Below, piece after piece: positions 25,801 through 33,156 of a DNA stretch of 64,000 nt. The translations under genes were made by a program, and so were the position numbers. Under the pieces are notes generated by a model. It was not told the DNA's origin, ran no database searches, and saw nothing but the letters and a program-made list of their open reading frames with translations. The stretch's first letter is position 1. The number at the start of each line of letters is the position of its first letter. Source of the stretch: Rothia sp. SD9660Na (GTDB lineage Bacteria > Actinomycetota > Actinomycetes > Actinomycetales > Micrococcaceae); assembly GCF_030064065.1 (NCBI RefSeq), contig NZ_CP125946.1, forward strand, positions 558,001-622,000, in the 5' to 3' direction.

Positions 25801-26122
25801 GTAGGGGCCCTGATTCCGGCCAGATGAGGGTGTAGAAAGCGAATCCGCACAGGGGGATAAGAGCTAGGGCCGTGCCGGTAAAGGCGTAGGACGCCAGCCG
25901 CAGCTTGGGAACCCAACGAAAGGTGCCCAGCCCCGCTGTATAGAAGAGGACGGCAAGAGCAGACAGCAAAAAGGCCTGTTGCGGCGCTGTGGCCAGAGAG
26001 GTGGCCAGCAGCCCGGCGGCGCTGATAATCAGAAGACTGCCCAGGTACAGACCGATATTGAGCAGGATATTCTCAGTAGAGCGTCGGTGAGGTAGGGGCC
26101 GGAAATCTGGGTGTGTGCTCAT
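22898..26122 (-). CDS. Very large polytopic membrane protein of unknown function
   Basis: This 1,074-residue protein is almost wholly hydrophobic, with roughly thirty predicted membrane segments separated by short arginine-containing loops. The only soluble parts are the N-terminal MSTHPDFRPLPHRRSTENI and a C-terminal tail rich in PQ/SQ pairs (about the last 35 residues). The opening LLNIGLYLGSLLIISAAGLLA recalls uncharacterised actinobacterial multi-spanning proteins, but no catalytic or transport motif is recognised. It is a lone gene facing away from rpsJ and converging on tuf, placed between the str and S10 operons that are often near neighbours. No function is proposed. Confidence 0.85.
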   Translation of the reverse strand: MSTHPDFRPLPHRRSTENILLNIGLYLGSLLIISAAGLLATSLATAPQQAFLLSALAVLFYTAGLGTFRWVPKLRLASYAFTGTALALIPLCGFAFYTLIWPESGPLLWLLVSCIGTLAACGALALMQARVMSYLALAFLVSDVLAMSKNLQVALIWYFVALLVLATALTLWLRTFQDRMPTQLAAGFLDASRIFVPVTVGAALFYTSLAPWEISIIAALATLYAGAQLRQPPTWLYYLQARIYSLLAVAALALWLHERSVTSFPFSIPVALFLVASALVLAWARPPLPWRVDVDAWVTWGLAQPFLASALARLIDQMQAVPTFIDTAPATSLVSFTQESLSSTMLLGLISLANCASLGVLAYRTRFSQHLPLGALALAWVGFFVLPPDPLAVNLILLGVFCLPAARGNAQEFNGSEATRLRSVRWAQFTTLMVTAVAVLALGFAAGSPRYLGLVLLVAGASTSYLLAELLLRSRATKPAALHRRLPVSQVFPFFALLAGLLGTTAAITMRPSVSLTFMAHTEPIGYGIHSLGLGVYTGLTLCTAFLTLSRALATRTMQGRAAAALISPHGADAPAQLRSPGSLEPVGLLTTFYVVVPLALIMLCAGPLPAEYTLLALAVAATGILAALPLLSSPARSHALVTFRIYLVGAAVVVMSFSSFTGRTLLLVFLSITALLAASSILLLSRRTPSQSPVEYMVALCLSWVSAAVSLFLIDTDWNPTTALGALILLALALTWLRAPRTQGVLAAQSGLISVALTVGLATLLWGLTSLINVAVLTWITASILVITTLGAALLPAAQAARPPIPGRASLRVRPADPLGRWGYQHNRGMSLTGLIIAHFTGVYPYFADESLPLALILVLLFTLAWFLLVSPAVRPAILLLGLNNLLLKTLLYHDMDNGVFYFFQALTLSCALLALVGRPDALPIWMRAQPAGLPRQSNRPARLFWLAFSAQVFYSLLILPFNYPYLAPYDTILLLAATGTLLGASSTVGKKLAPPLTALLLTYQVLYVLDGLNAWSLLFLGFVLMGLVIWRLLARAEEPAAQPQPQSQPQNQLHPQSQGNRETPVIPWAKHQ

Positions 26123-26613
26123 ACTTTTATCCTAGTGAGGGCGCGCACTATTGCTCGGTATATGACAGGCTTCTTTCCGCTTCTATGCAGTGCGCGGACG
26201 CCCGTGATTGAGTAGAAGAGGAAAGGAAATGCGGGCTGAATGTGGGGCTGGGCACTTCATACAGGAAAACCTTGCGGGGAAGCCTGGACTCTGGCAAGAT
26301 GGATAACGTTGTTCAAGCGCTTACCGCGTGAAAGTAGCCCTGATTCCTTCTCGAATCGGGTGAAGGTAAGCCCAAATATGACCCAATCGATCAGTTCGAG
26401 GGAAAAGTGCGCTCCTTTTTGCCCTAGCAAAAAAGCGACACGCCCGAGTTCGGGGGTCGGTGCCTCGGTAGGGTGAGGAACCCGGCAGATGTCGGATTCA
26501 GCCTACGCAGAGGTGGCGCGAAAGAGACGAAGAATCATCTCTTTACCTCAAGCGCCAGATAAAGGAGCAACCGCTCCGTTACAGGGAAGTAGACAAGAAA
26601 GAGAGTCCGACAG
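26123..26613 (+). promoter_or_regulatory. S10 operon leader with a nested stem structure
   Basis: This 491-bp region holds no credible gene. GCTTACC (26319-26325) pairs with GGTAAGC (26365-26371), and inside it CCTGATTC (26339-26346) pairs with GAATCGGG (26353-26360) around a short loop, making a long two-part hairpin. Further downstream are a C/G-rich stem near CGCCCGAG (about 26440-26455) and a purine-rich stretch before rpsJ. It is probably the transcribed leader of the S10 operon. Its promoter is not resolved. Confidence 0.45.
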
Positions 26614-26922
26614 ATGGCGGGACAGAAAATCCGCATCCGTCTGAAGTCATACGACCACGAGGTCATTGATTCTTCAGCTCGGAAAATCGTTGAGACAGTT
26701 ACGCGTGCAGGCGCGACGGTAGTAGGCCCCGTGCCGCTGCCCACCGAAAAGAACGTTTACTGTGTTATCCGTTCGCCTCACAAGTACAAGGACAGCCGCG
26801 AGCACTTCGAAATGCGCACGCACAAGCGTCTGATCGACGTCGTTGATCCGACCCCCAAGGCTGTTGATGCCCTCATGCGTCTTGACCTTCCGGCAGACGT
26901 AAACATCGAAATCAAGCTGTAG
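26614..26922 (+). CDS. rpsJ: 30S ribosomal protein S10
   Basis: S10 (102 residues) is a head protein of the 30S subunit and partner of NusB in antitermination. The sequence [14 protein letters not shown] at the start and the [13 protein letters not shown] stretch are typical. It begins at ATG 26614 after a purine-rich ribosome binding region and opens the S10 operon; rplC follows after 14 bp. Confidence 0.98.
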   Translation: MAGQKIRIRLKSYDHEVIDSSARKIVETVTRAGATVVGPVPLPTEKNVYCVIRSPHKYKDSREHFEMRTHKRLIDVVDPTPKAVDALMRLDLPADVNIEIKL

Positions 26923-26936
26923 AGGATCGCATCTAA

Positions 26937-27593
26937 ATGACTAACAAGTTCGAGCGCCAGGTTAAGGGCCTGCTGGGCACCAAGCTTGGCATGACCCAGG
27001 TCTGGGACGAAAACGGCAAGTTCGTGCCCGTTACTGTCGTCAAGGCCGATTCCAACGTTATTACCCAGCTGCGCAACGCTGAGACCGATGGCTACGAAGC
27101 TATCCAGATTGGTTTTGGTGCAATCGAAGCTCGCAAGGTAACCAAGCCCCTCGCCGGTCACTTCGAGAAGGCAGGCGTAACTCCTCGCCGTCACCTCGTT
27201 GAACTGCGTACCTCAGACGCCGCTGAATACTCACTCGGTCAGGAACTGACCGTTGAGCTCTTCGAAGCAGGCCAGAAGGTCGACGTGGTTGGCAAGACCA
27301 AGGGTAAGGGCTTTGCCGGTGTTATGAAGCGTCACGGCTTCGCAGGTGTAGGTGCATCACACGGTGCCCACAAGAACCACCGTAAGCCCGGCTCAATCGG
27401 TGGCGCATCATACCCCGCACGCGTTTTCAAGGGTATGCGTATGGCAGGCCGTATGGGCGCTGCACGCCACACCACCATGAACCTCACTATTCAGGGTGTA
27501 GACGCCGAAAACAACGTTCTTCTGATCAAGGGTGCTATCCCCGGTCCTAAGGGTGGCGTTGTTCTGGTTCGCACCGCTGTGAAGGGAGCCTAA
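26937..27593 (+). CDS. rplC: 50S ribosomal protein L3
   Basis: L3 (218 residues) binds near the peptidyl transferase centre. The N-terminal [13 protein letters not shown], the tip sequence [18 protein letters not shown] and MAGRMG are conserved. Six bases separate it from rplD. Confidence 0.98.
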   Translation: MTNKFERQVKGLLGTKLGMTQVWDENGKFVPVTVVKADSNVITQLRNAETDGYEAIQIGFGAIEARKVTKPLAGHFEKAGVTPRRHLVELRTSDAAEYSLGQELTVELFEAGQKVDVVGKTKGKGFAGVMKRHGFAGVGASHGAHKNHRKPGSIGGASYPARVFKGMRMAGRMGAARHTTMNLTIQGVDAENNVLLIKGAIPGPKGGVVLVRTAVKGA

Positions 27594-27599
27594 TAAACC

Positions 27600-28223
27600 A
27601 TGGCTGTCAAGACCGTAAAGGTAGACCTGCCCGCTGACATCTTCGACGCTCAGGCCTCTATTCCCCTGCTTCACCAGGTAGTAGTCGCCCAGCTCGCAGC
27701 AGCACGCCAGGGTACCCACAAGACCAAGAACCGCGGCGAAGTTTCCGGCGCAGGTCGCAAGCCTTTCAAGCAGAAGGGCACCGGCCGTGCACGTCAGGGC
27801 TCAATCCGTGCACCCCACATGACCGGTGGTGGCATCGTACACGGCCCGACCCCGCGTAGCTACGCACAGCGTACCCCCAAGAAGATGATTGCAGCTGCAC
27901 TGCGCGGCGCTCTCTCAGACCGCGCTCGTCACGACCGCGTTCACGTTGTCGAAACCCTGGTAGAAGGCACCAAGCCCTCCACCAAGGCAGCTAAGGCAGC
28001 AATCGCAGAGATCACCAGCCGCAAGAACGCACTGGTTGTCATCGACCGCAAGGACGACCTGGTAGCACTGTCAGCACGCAACCTTGAGAACGTTCACGTC
28101 ATCTACGCAGATCAGCTGAACACCTACGATGTTCTGATCTCAGACGACGTCATCTTCACCAAGGATGCCTACGACGTATTCGTCGCAGTTGCTTCCAAGG
28201 CTAAGAAAGAGGCTGCTAAGTAA
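27600..28223 (+). CDS. rplD: 50S ribosomal protein L4
   Basis: L4 (207 residues) lines the peptide exit tunnel through its extended loop, seen as [17 protein letters not shown]. In some bacteria L4 also represses its own operon through a leader RNA; the structured leader before rpsJ makes this worth testing here but does not prove it. Its stop overlaps the rplW start as TAATG. Confidence 0.98.
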   Translation: MAVKTVKVDLPADIFDAQASIPLLHQVVVAQLAAARQGTHKTKNRGEVSGAGRKPFKQKGTGRARQGSIRAPHMTGGGIVHGPTPRSYAQRTPKKMIAAALRGALSDRARHDRVHVVETLVEGTKPSTKAAKAAIAEITSRKNALVVIDRKDDLVALSARNLENVHVIYADQLNTYDVLISDDVIFTKDAYDVFVAVASKAKKEAAK

Positions 28224-28534
28224 TGTCTGTTACCACCTCAACTTTCAAGGACCCCCGCGACGTGATCATCGCTCCCGTCGTGTCGGAAAAGAGCTACGGT
28301 CAGCTCGACGAAGGTAAGTACACCTTCCTCGTAGACCCTCGCTCCAACAAGCTGGAAATCAAGCAGGCCATCGAGACTATCTTCGATGTCAAGGTTGCTT
28401 CCATCAACACCGCTAACCGTCAGGGCAAGCGCAAGCGCACCCGTTTCGGTTGGGGTGCTCGTAAGAACACCAAGCGTGCGATTGTAACCCTCAAGGAAGG
28501 TTCAATCGACCTCTTCGGCGGTCCGGCTGCATAA
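28223..28534 (+). CDS. rplW: 50S ribosomal protein L23
   Basis: L23 (103 residues) sits at the tunnel exit and docks trigger factor and SRP. The motifs PVVSEKSY and [11 protein letters not shown] are characteristic. It is coupled to rplD through a one-base overlap. Confidence 0.97.
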   Translation: MSVTTSTFKDPRDVIIAPVVSEKSYGQLDEGKYTFLVDPRSNKLEIKQAIETIFDVKVASINTANRQGKRKRTRFGWGARKNTKRAIVTLKEGSIDLFGGPAA

Positions 28535-28573
28535 GCACCGGAGACCACTTTAGCGAAGGAAAGAAATATCTAA

Positions 28574-29410
28574 ATGGGTATTCGTAAGCACAAGCCGACG
28601 ACCCCGGGTCGCCGCGGCTCGAGCGTCTCAGATTTCGCAGAAATCACTCGCTCAACCCCGGAAAAGTCCCTGGTTCGTCCGCTCCCCAAGAAGGGCGGCC
28701 GTAACAACACCGGTCGCATCACTACCCGTCACAAGGGTGGTGGCCACAAGCGCCAGTACCGTCTGATTGACTTCCGTCGTCACGACAAGGACGGCGTCAA
28801 CGCACGCGTTGCACACATCGAGTACGATCCCAACCGTACCGCCCGCATCGCTCTGCTCCACTACGTTGATGGCACCAAGCGTTACATCATCGCCCCCAAC
28901 AAGCTTGCTCAGGGCGACATCGTAGAGTCAGGTCCCTCTGCCGACATCAAGCCCGGCAACAACCTGCCCCTGCGCAACATCCCCGTTGGTACCGTGATTC
29001 ACGCTGTTGAGCTCCGCCCCGGTGGCGGCGCTAAGATGGGCCGCTCCGCTGGCGCATCCATCCAGCTGGTCGCTAAGGAAGGCAAGTACGCCCAGCTGCG
29101 TCTGCCCTCCGGCGAAATCCGCAACGTGGACGTCCGCTGCCGCGCAACCGTCGGTTCCGTCGGTAACGCCGAGCAGTCCAACATCAACTGGGGTAAGGCC
29201 GGCCGTAACCGCTGGAAGGGCATCCGCCCGACCGTCCGCGGTGTTGTCATGAACCCCGTTGACCACCCCCACGGTGGTGGTGAAGGTAAGACCTCAGGTG
29301 GCCGTCACCCGGTTAACCCCAACGGTAAGCCCGAGGGTCGTACCCGTCGCCCCAACAAGGAAAGCGACAAGCTCATTGTTCGTCGCCGTCGTACTGGCAA
29401 GAAGCGCTAA
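28574..29410 (+). CDS. rplB: 50S ribosomal protein L2
   Basis: L2 (278 residues) is needed for subunit joining and peptidyl transfer. The conserved C-terminal loop [12 protein letters not shown], with its functional histidine, is present, as are the RNA-binding [10 protein letters not shown] and the C-terminal RRRRTGKKR. Confidence 0.98.
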   Translation: MGIRKHKPTTPGRRGSSVSDFAEITRSTPEKSLVRPLPKKGGRNNTGRITTRHKGGGHKRQYRLIDFRRHDKDGVNARVAHIEYDPNRTARIALLHYVDGTKRYIIAPNKLAQGDIVESGPSADIKPGNNLPLRNIPVGTVIHAVELRPGGGAKMGRSAGASIQLVAKEGKYAQLRLPSGEIRNVDVRCRATVGSVGNAEQSNINWGKAGRNRWKGIRPTVRGVVMNPVDHPHGGGEGKTSGGRHPVNPNGKPEGRTRRPNKESDKLIVRRRRTGKKR

Positions 29411-29422
29411 GGAGCCTGAAAC

Positions 29423-29704
29423 ATGCCTCGTAGTTTGAAGAAGGGCCCTTTCGTTGATCAGCACCTTTTCGTAAAGGTTGCAGCTCAGAACGAGAAGGGC
29501 ACCAAGAACGTTATCAAGACTTGGTCCCGCCGCTCGATGATTATCCCCGACATGCTCGGTCACACCATCGCAGTGCACGACGGACGCAAGCACGTACCCG
29601 TGTTCATCACTGAGTCCATGGTTGGTCACAAGCTCGGCGAGTTTGCGCCCACCCGTACTTTCCGTGGCCACGTTAAGGACGACCGCAAGGGTAAGCGTCG
29701 CTAA
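29423..29704 (+). CDS. rpsS: 30S ribosomal protein S19
   Basis: S19 (93 residues) forms part of the A-site finger contact in the 30S head. [11 protein letters not shown] at the N-terminus and [11 protein letters not shown] are diagnostic. It lies 12 bp after rplB; a 65-bp gap follows before rplV. Confidence 0.98.
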   Translation: MPRSLKKGPFVDQHLFVKVAAQNEKGTKNVIKTWSRRSMIIPDMLGHTIAVHDGRKHVPVFITESMVGHKLGEFAPTRTFRGHVKDDRKGKRR

Positions 29705-29769
29705 GCTACGGTTCACCCCGTACCTTAGAAACGTTTTCCTTTCGGCAATAGACGAAAGAGAGATAGGCA

Positions 29770-30135
29770 ATGGAAGCCAAGGCAACTGCGTCTTACGTAC
29801 GCGTTACGCCTATGAAGGCACGCCGCGTCATCAACCTTATCCGTGGTAAGCAGGCGGAAGAGGCTCTGGCGATTCTGAAGTTCGCTCCTCAGGGCGCTTC
29901 AGAACCGGTATACAAGATCGTTGCATCAGCTGTTGCAAACGCTCGCCAGAAGGCTGCCCAGCAGGGCGTCCCCTTCAAGGAAGAAGAGCTGTTCATCAGC
30001 GAAGCATACGCGAACGAAGGTCCCACCATGAAGCGATTCCAGCCTCGTGCCCAGGGCCGTGCGTTCCGCATCAACAAGCGCACCAGCCACATCACCGTGG
30101 TAGTCGCTACCCCGGAGAAGGAGGAGGGCCGCTAA
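29770..30135 (+). CDS. rplV: 50S ribosomal protein L22
   Basis: L22 (121 residues) extends a hairpin into the exit tunnel; the hairpin region [18 protein letters not shown] is normal, with no insertion of the type linked to macrolide resistance. It abuts rpsC directly. Confidence 0.98.
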   Translation: MEAKATASYVRVTPMKARRVINLIRGKQAEEALAILKFAPQGASEPVYKIVASAVANARQKAAQQGVPFKEEELFISEAYANEGPTMKRFQPRAQGRAFRINKRTSHITVVVATPEKEEGR

Positions 30136-30933
30136 ATGGGTCAGAAAATTAACCCCAACGGTTTCCGACTTGGCATCACCACCAACCACGTCTCAAAGTG
30201 GTTCGCTGACTCCAACAAGGAAGGCGAACGCTACGCAGACTTCGTTCGTGAAGATGTAAAGATCCGTGAACTCTTGTCCAAGGGCATGGAGCGCGCAGGC
30301 ATCGCCAAGGTCGAAATCGAGCGTACCCGTGACCGCGTCCGTGTGGACATCCACACCGCACGTCCCGGTATCGTTATCGGCCGCCGCGGCACCGAAGCTG
30401 ACCGCATCCGCGGTGAGCTCGAGAAGCTGACCGGCAAGCAGATCCAGCTGAACATCCTCGAGGTTGCTAACCCCGATCTGTCAGCTCAGCTGGTTGCTCA
30501 GGGCATCGCAGAACAGCTCGCTTCACGCGTTGCTTTCCGCCGCGCCATGAAGAAGGCAATCCAGTCCGCACAGCGTGCAGGCGCAAAGGGTATCCGTATC
30601 CAGTGCTCCGGCCGTCTGGGTGGCGCTGAAATGTCACGTTCCGAGTTCTACCGCGAAGGCCGTGTGCCCCTGCACACCCTGCGCGCGAACATCGACTACG
30701 GCTTCTTCGAAGCAAAGACCACCTTCGGCCGCATCGGCGTCAAGGTTTGGATCTACAAGGGTGACCTCACCGACAACGAGCTTGCTGCACAGCAGGCTGC
30801 TGGTAACCGTCGTGGCAACGGCCGCGGTGGCGACCGTCGTCGCGCAGGTGGCCGTGGTCCCCGCCGTGAACGTCGTTCCGACAACGCTTCAGCACCCGCT
30901 GAGGCTAAGACTGCAGAAAACGGTGAGGCATAA
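30136..30933 (+). CDS. rpsC: 30S ribosomal protein S3
   Basis: S3 (265 residues) contributes to the mRNA entry helicase site. The KH domain ([11 protein letters not shown]) and the C-terminal domain ([16 protein letters not shown]) are intact. A tail of about 45 residues rich in Arg, Gly and Ala follows, as often seen in actinobacteria. Confidence 0.98.
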   Translation: MGQKINPNGFRLGITTNHVSKWFADSNKEGERYADFVREDVKIRELLSKGMERAGIAKVEIERTRDRVRVDIHTARPGIVIGRRGTEADRIRGELEKLTGKQIQLNILEVANPDLSAQLVAQGIAEQLASRVAFRRAMKKAIQSAQRAGAKGIRIQCSGRLGGAEMSRSEFYREGRVPLHTLRANIDYGFFEAKTTFGRIGVKVWIYKGDLTDNELAAQQAAGNRRGNGRGGDRRRAGGRGPRRERRSDNASAPAEAKTAENGEA

Positions 30934-31350
30934 ATGCTAATTCCCCGTCGAGTAAAGTACCGCAAGCAGCATCACCCCAAGCGTTCAGGTATGGCTAAGG
31001 GGGGCACCGAGGTAGCGTTCGGCGAGTGGGGTATCCAGGCCCTGACTCCCGCATACGTCACCAACCGCCAGATTGAAGCTGCACGTATTGCAATGACCCG
31101 TCACATCAAGCGTGGCGGTAAGGTTTGGATCAACATTTATCCCGACCGTCCGCTGACCAAGAAGCCTGCTGAAACCCGTATGGGTTCCGGTAAGGGTTCA
31201 CCCGAATGGTGGGTCGCAAACGTCAAGCCCGGTCGAGTCATGTTTGAACTCTCCGGCGTATCCGAAGAAGTGGCTCGTGAAGCTATGCGCCTCGCAATCC
31301 ACAAGCTCCCGATGAAGGCACGCGTTGTGCGTCGCGAAGGTGGTGAATAG
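30934..31350 (+). CDS. rplP: 50S ribosomal protein L16
   Basis: L16 (138 residues) helps position tRNA in the A site. [14 protein letters not shown] at the start and [14 protein letters not shown] are conserved. The ATG follows the rpsC stop without a gap; rpmC starts two bases after its stop. Confidence 0.98.
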   Translation: MLIPRRVKYRKQHHPKRSGMAKGGTEVAFGEWGIQALTPAYVTNRQIEAARIAMTRHIKRGGKVWINIYPDRPLTKKPAETRMGSGKGSPEWWVANVKPGRVMFELSGVSEEVAREAMRLAIHKLPMKARVVRREGGE

Positions 31351-31352
31351 AA

Positions 31353-31586
31353 ATGGCAGTTGGATCAAAGGATCTGAGCATCGACAAGCTGGCAGAGCTC
31401 TCCAATGAGAATCTGGTAGAGAAGCTGCGTGAGTCGAAGGAGGAGCTGTTCAACCTCCGTTTCCAGGCAGCCACCGGTCAGCTTGAAAATCCCGGTCGTA
31501 TCCGCTCGGTCAAGCGCGACATTGCACGTATTTACACCGTGCTGCGTGAACGCGAGCTCGGTATTCGTCCCGCAACCGAAGGTTAA
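31353..31586 (+). CDS. rpmC: 50S ribosomal protein L29
   Basis: L29 (77 residues) is a small tunnel-exit protein. The helical [20 protein letters not shown] segment identifies it. It sits between rplP and rpsQ with almost no spacing. Confidence 0.97.
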   Translation: MAVGSKDLSIDKLAELSNENLVEKLRESKEELFNLRFQAATGQLENPGRIRSVKRDIARIYTVLRERELGIRPATEG

Positions 31587-31591
31587 ATCAC

Positions 31592-31864
31592 ATGAGTGAA
31601 GTAAAGACTGAAGAGCGCGGCTACCGCAAGACTCGCCGCGGCTACGTAGTGTCCGACAAGATGGACAAGACCGTAGTCGTCGAGGTCGAGGACCGCGTAA
31701 AGCACGCCCTGTACGGCAAGGTTATGCGCCGTAGCTCCAAGATCAAGGCACACGACGAGCAGAACACTGCTGGTGTCGGCGACTTGGTTCTGCTGGCAGA
31801 GACCCGTCCGCTCTCCGCTTCCAAGCGTTGGCGTATCGTCGAGATCGTCGAAAAGGCTAAGTAA
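31592..31864 (+). CDS. rpsQ: 30S ribosomal protein S17
   Basis: S17 (90 residues) is a primary 16S rRNA binder of the body domain. [20 protein letters not shown] and the [12 protein letters not shown] segment are typical. It is the last gene of the S10 operon here: a strong terminator follows, and its usual neighbour rplN lies 17.6 kb downstream. Confidence 0.97.
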   Translation: MSEVKTEERGYRKTRRGYVVSDKMDKTVVVEVEDRVKHALYGKVMRRSSKIKAHDEQNTAGVGDLVLLAETRPLSASKRWRIVEIVEKAK

Positions 31865-31902
31865 ACCTTAGCTCTGATGGTTTCGCTCTGCTGAGCTAAG
31901 AA

Positions 31903-31943
31903 GAATCCCTCCCCGCAATTGGCGGGGAGGGATTCTTTGTTTT
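31903..31943 (+). terminator. Terminator after rpsQ
   Basis: A 14-bp perfect stem (31903-31916 with 31922-31935) with loop AATTG is followed by TTTGTTTT. It cuts the ribosomal cluster exactly at the junction with the iron-acquisition genes. Confidence 0.93.
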
Positions 31944-32032
31944 AAGGCCGAAGGTGGGAGAGAGCGGGGGGGGCACCTGAATGATGGCTTCCAATAGATT
32001 AAAGAAGTATGACGTATTTGGGGCCCATTTGT

Positions 32033-32079
32033 TTGAAGTAAGGGCATTAAGAACGTAGGGTTAGGTATTGTTTACTTTT
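32033..32079 (+). promoter_or_regulatory. Candidate fepB promoter with DtxR/IdeR-like iron box
   Basis: TTGAAG (32033-32038) and TAGGGT (32056-32061), 17 bp apart, are a weak -35/-10 pair. The 19 bases at 32061-32079 begin with TTAGGT and match about 11 of 19 positions of the actinobacterial DtxR/IdeR consensus, with the second half-site poor. Iron repression would suit the genes, but the match is only suggestive. A run of eight G (31966-31973) lies about 60 bp further upstream. Confidence 0.35.
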
Positions 32080-32096
32080 TACAAAGGACAGCCCGC

Positions 32097-33143
32097 ATGC
32101 ACACCACACCTCGCCTCACTCAGCACGTGCCCCTGATGCTCGGGCGCCGTGCCGCCCTCCTGCTGCCTTTCACTGTGGGTCTGACGTTGACAGCCTGCGG
32201 TGGGGGAGGAGACACAGAATCCGCTACTCCTAGCGGTGAGACCCGCGTCGTCACCGATGTGGAAGACAAAGAGGTGACGGTACCCGTTAGCCCTCAACGG
32301 GTGATTACACTGTCTGAGCCCACCCTGGATGCTGCCCTTGCCCTAGGTGTTACTCCCGTGGGCACTGTTGCAGGCCGCGGGCAGTCCACGGTTCCTAACT
32401 ACCTGGCTGAGAAGGCCGGCGATGTGCCGTTGTTGGGTACAGTCTCCCAGCTTGACTATGAGGCGATTGGTGCAACAGAACCCGACCTGATTCTGGTTGA
32501 CGGCACCAGTGTCAACAACCGCCCTGACGTGCTGGAAATCCTCAATCAGATTGCACCCGTTGTCTTTACGGGTTACGCCGGAGGTCCCTGGGAACTGAAC
32601 TTTGACAATGTTGCCGAAGCGCTCAATCGGGCAGAGGAAGGCGCCAAGGTTAAGTCTGACTATGAGGCGCTGATAACAGAAACCGCTACAGCTCTCGCCG
32701 AGAACTACTCCGATAAAACTTTCTCTATCGTGCGCTGGCAGGGTAGCGGTCCCTCACTGATTCTCAAGGAGCTACCTGCCGGGCAGGTGCTGGAAGACCT
32801 GGGGCTCGCTCGACCCGCCAGCCAGGACCGGTTAGGGCGCGGCCACTCCGAACCTGTTTCCCTGGAAAACCTGGCAACTATCGACGCCGATTACATGTTC
32901 CTCGGAACCCTGGGAGGCGCCAGTCAGGAGAACCCCAACTCGGACTCCATAGCAGACCTCGCCGGTGCCGCCGAAGCCCTCAAACGGGCCGAACAGACCT
33001 CCGGATTCACTGACCTGCAAGCCTATAAAGACGACCACATCATCCTGGTTGACGGCTCCCAATGGACCTCAACAGGTGGTCCCCTGCTCCTGCTGGGCAT
33101 CGTCACCGACGTGAAAAAAGCTCTTCTCGACTCAGCCCAGTAA
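32097..33143 (+). CDS. fepB: FepB-like ferric-siderophore binding lipoprotein
   Basis: This 348-residue protein is a substrate-binding protein of the FecB/FepB family. The N-terminus has a signal sequence and the lipobox LTAC, with Cys34 the predicted lipidated residue, so it would be anchored on the outer face of the membrane. The conserved RVITLSEPTLDAALALGV and the YEAIGATEPDLILVDG stretch are typical. It would collect the ferric catecholate and pass it to FepDG. ATG 32097 has AAAGGA upstream; an internal ATG at 32136 is a less likely start. Two surface-protein genes follow at 13 bp and then a one-base overlap. The ligand is inferred from the neighbouring fes and NRPS genes. Confidence 0.9.
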   Translation: MHTTPRLTQHVPLMLGRRAALLLPFTVGLTLTACGGGGDTESATPSGETRVVTDVEDKEVTVPVSPQRVITLSEPTLDAALALGVTPVGTVAGRGQSTVPNYLAEKAGDVPLLGTVSQLDYEAIGATEPDLILVDGTSVNNRPDVLEILNQIAPVVFTGYAGGPWELNFDNVAEALNRAEEGAKVKSDYEALITETATALAENYSDKTFSIVRWQGSGPSLILKELPAGQVLEDLGLARPASQDRLGRGHSEPVSLENLATIDADYMFLGTLGGASQENPNSDSIADLAGAAEALKRAEQTSGFTDLQAYKDDHIILVDGSQWTSTGGPLLLLGIVTDVKKALLDSAQ

Positions 33144-33156
33144 GGACGCCACCACT

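Noticed and set aside
26240..26476. A 78-codon open frame in the rpsJ leader
   Set aside because: No family resemblance and no credible ribosome binding site; it overlaps the structured leader.
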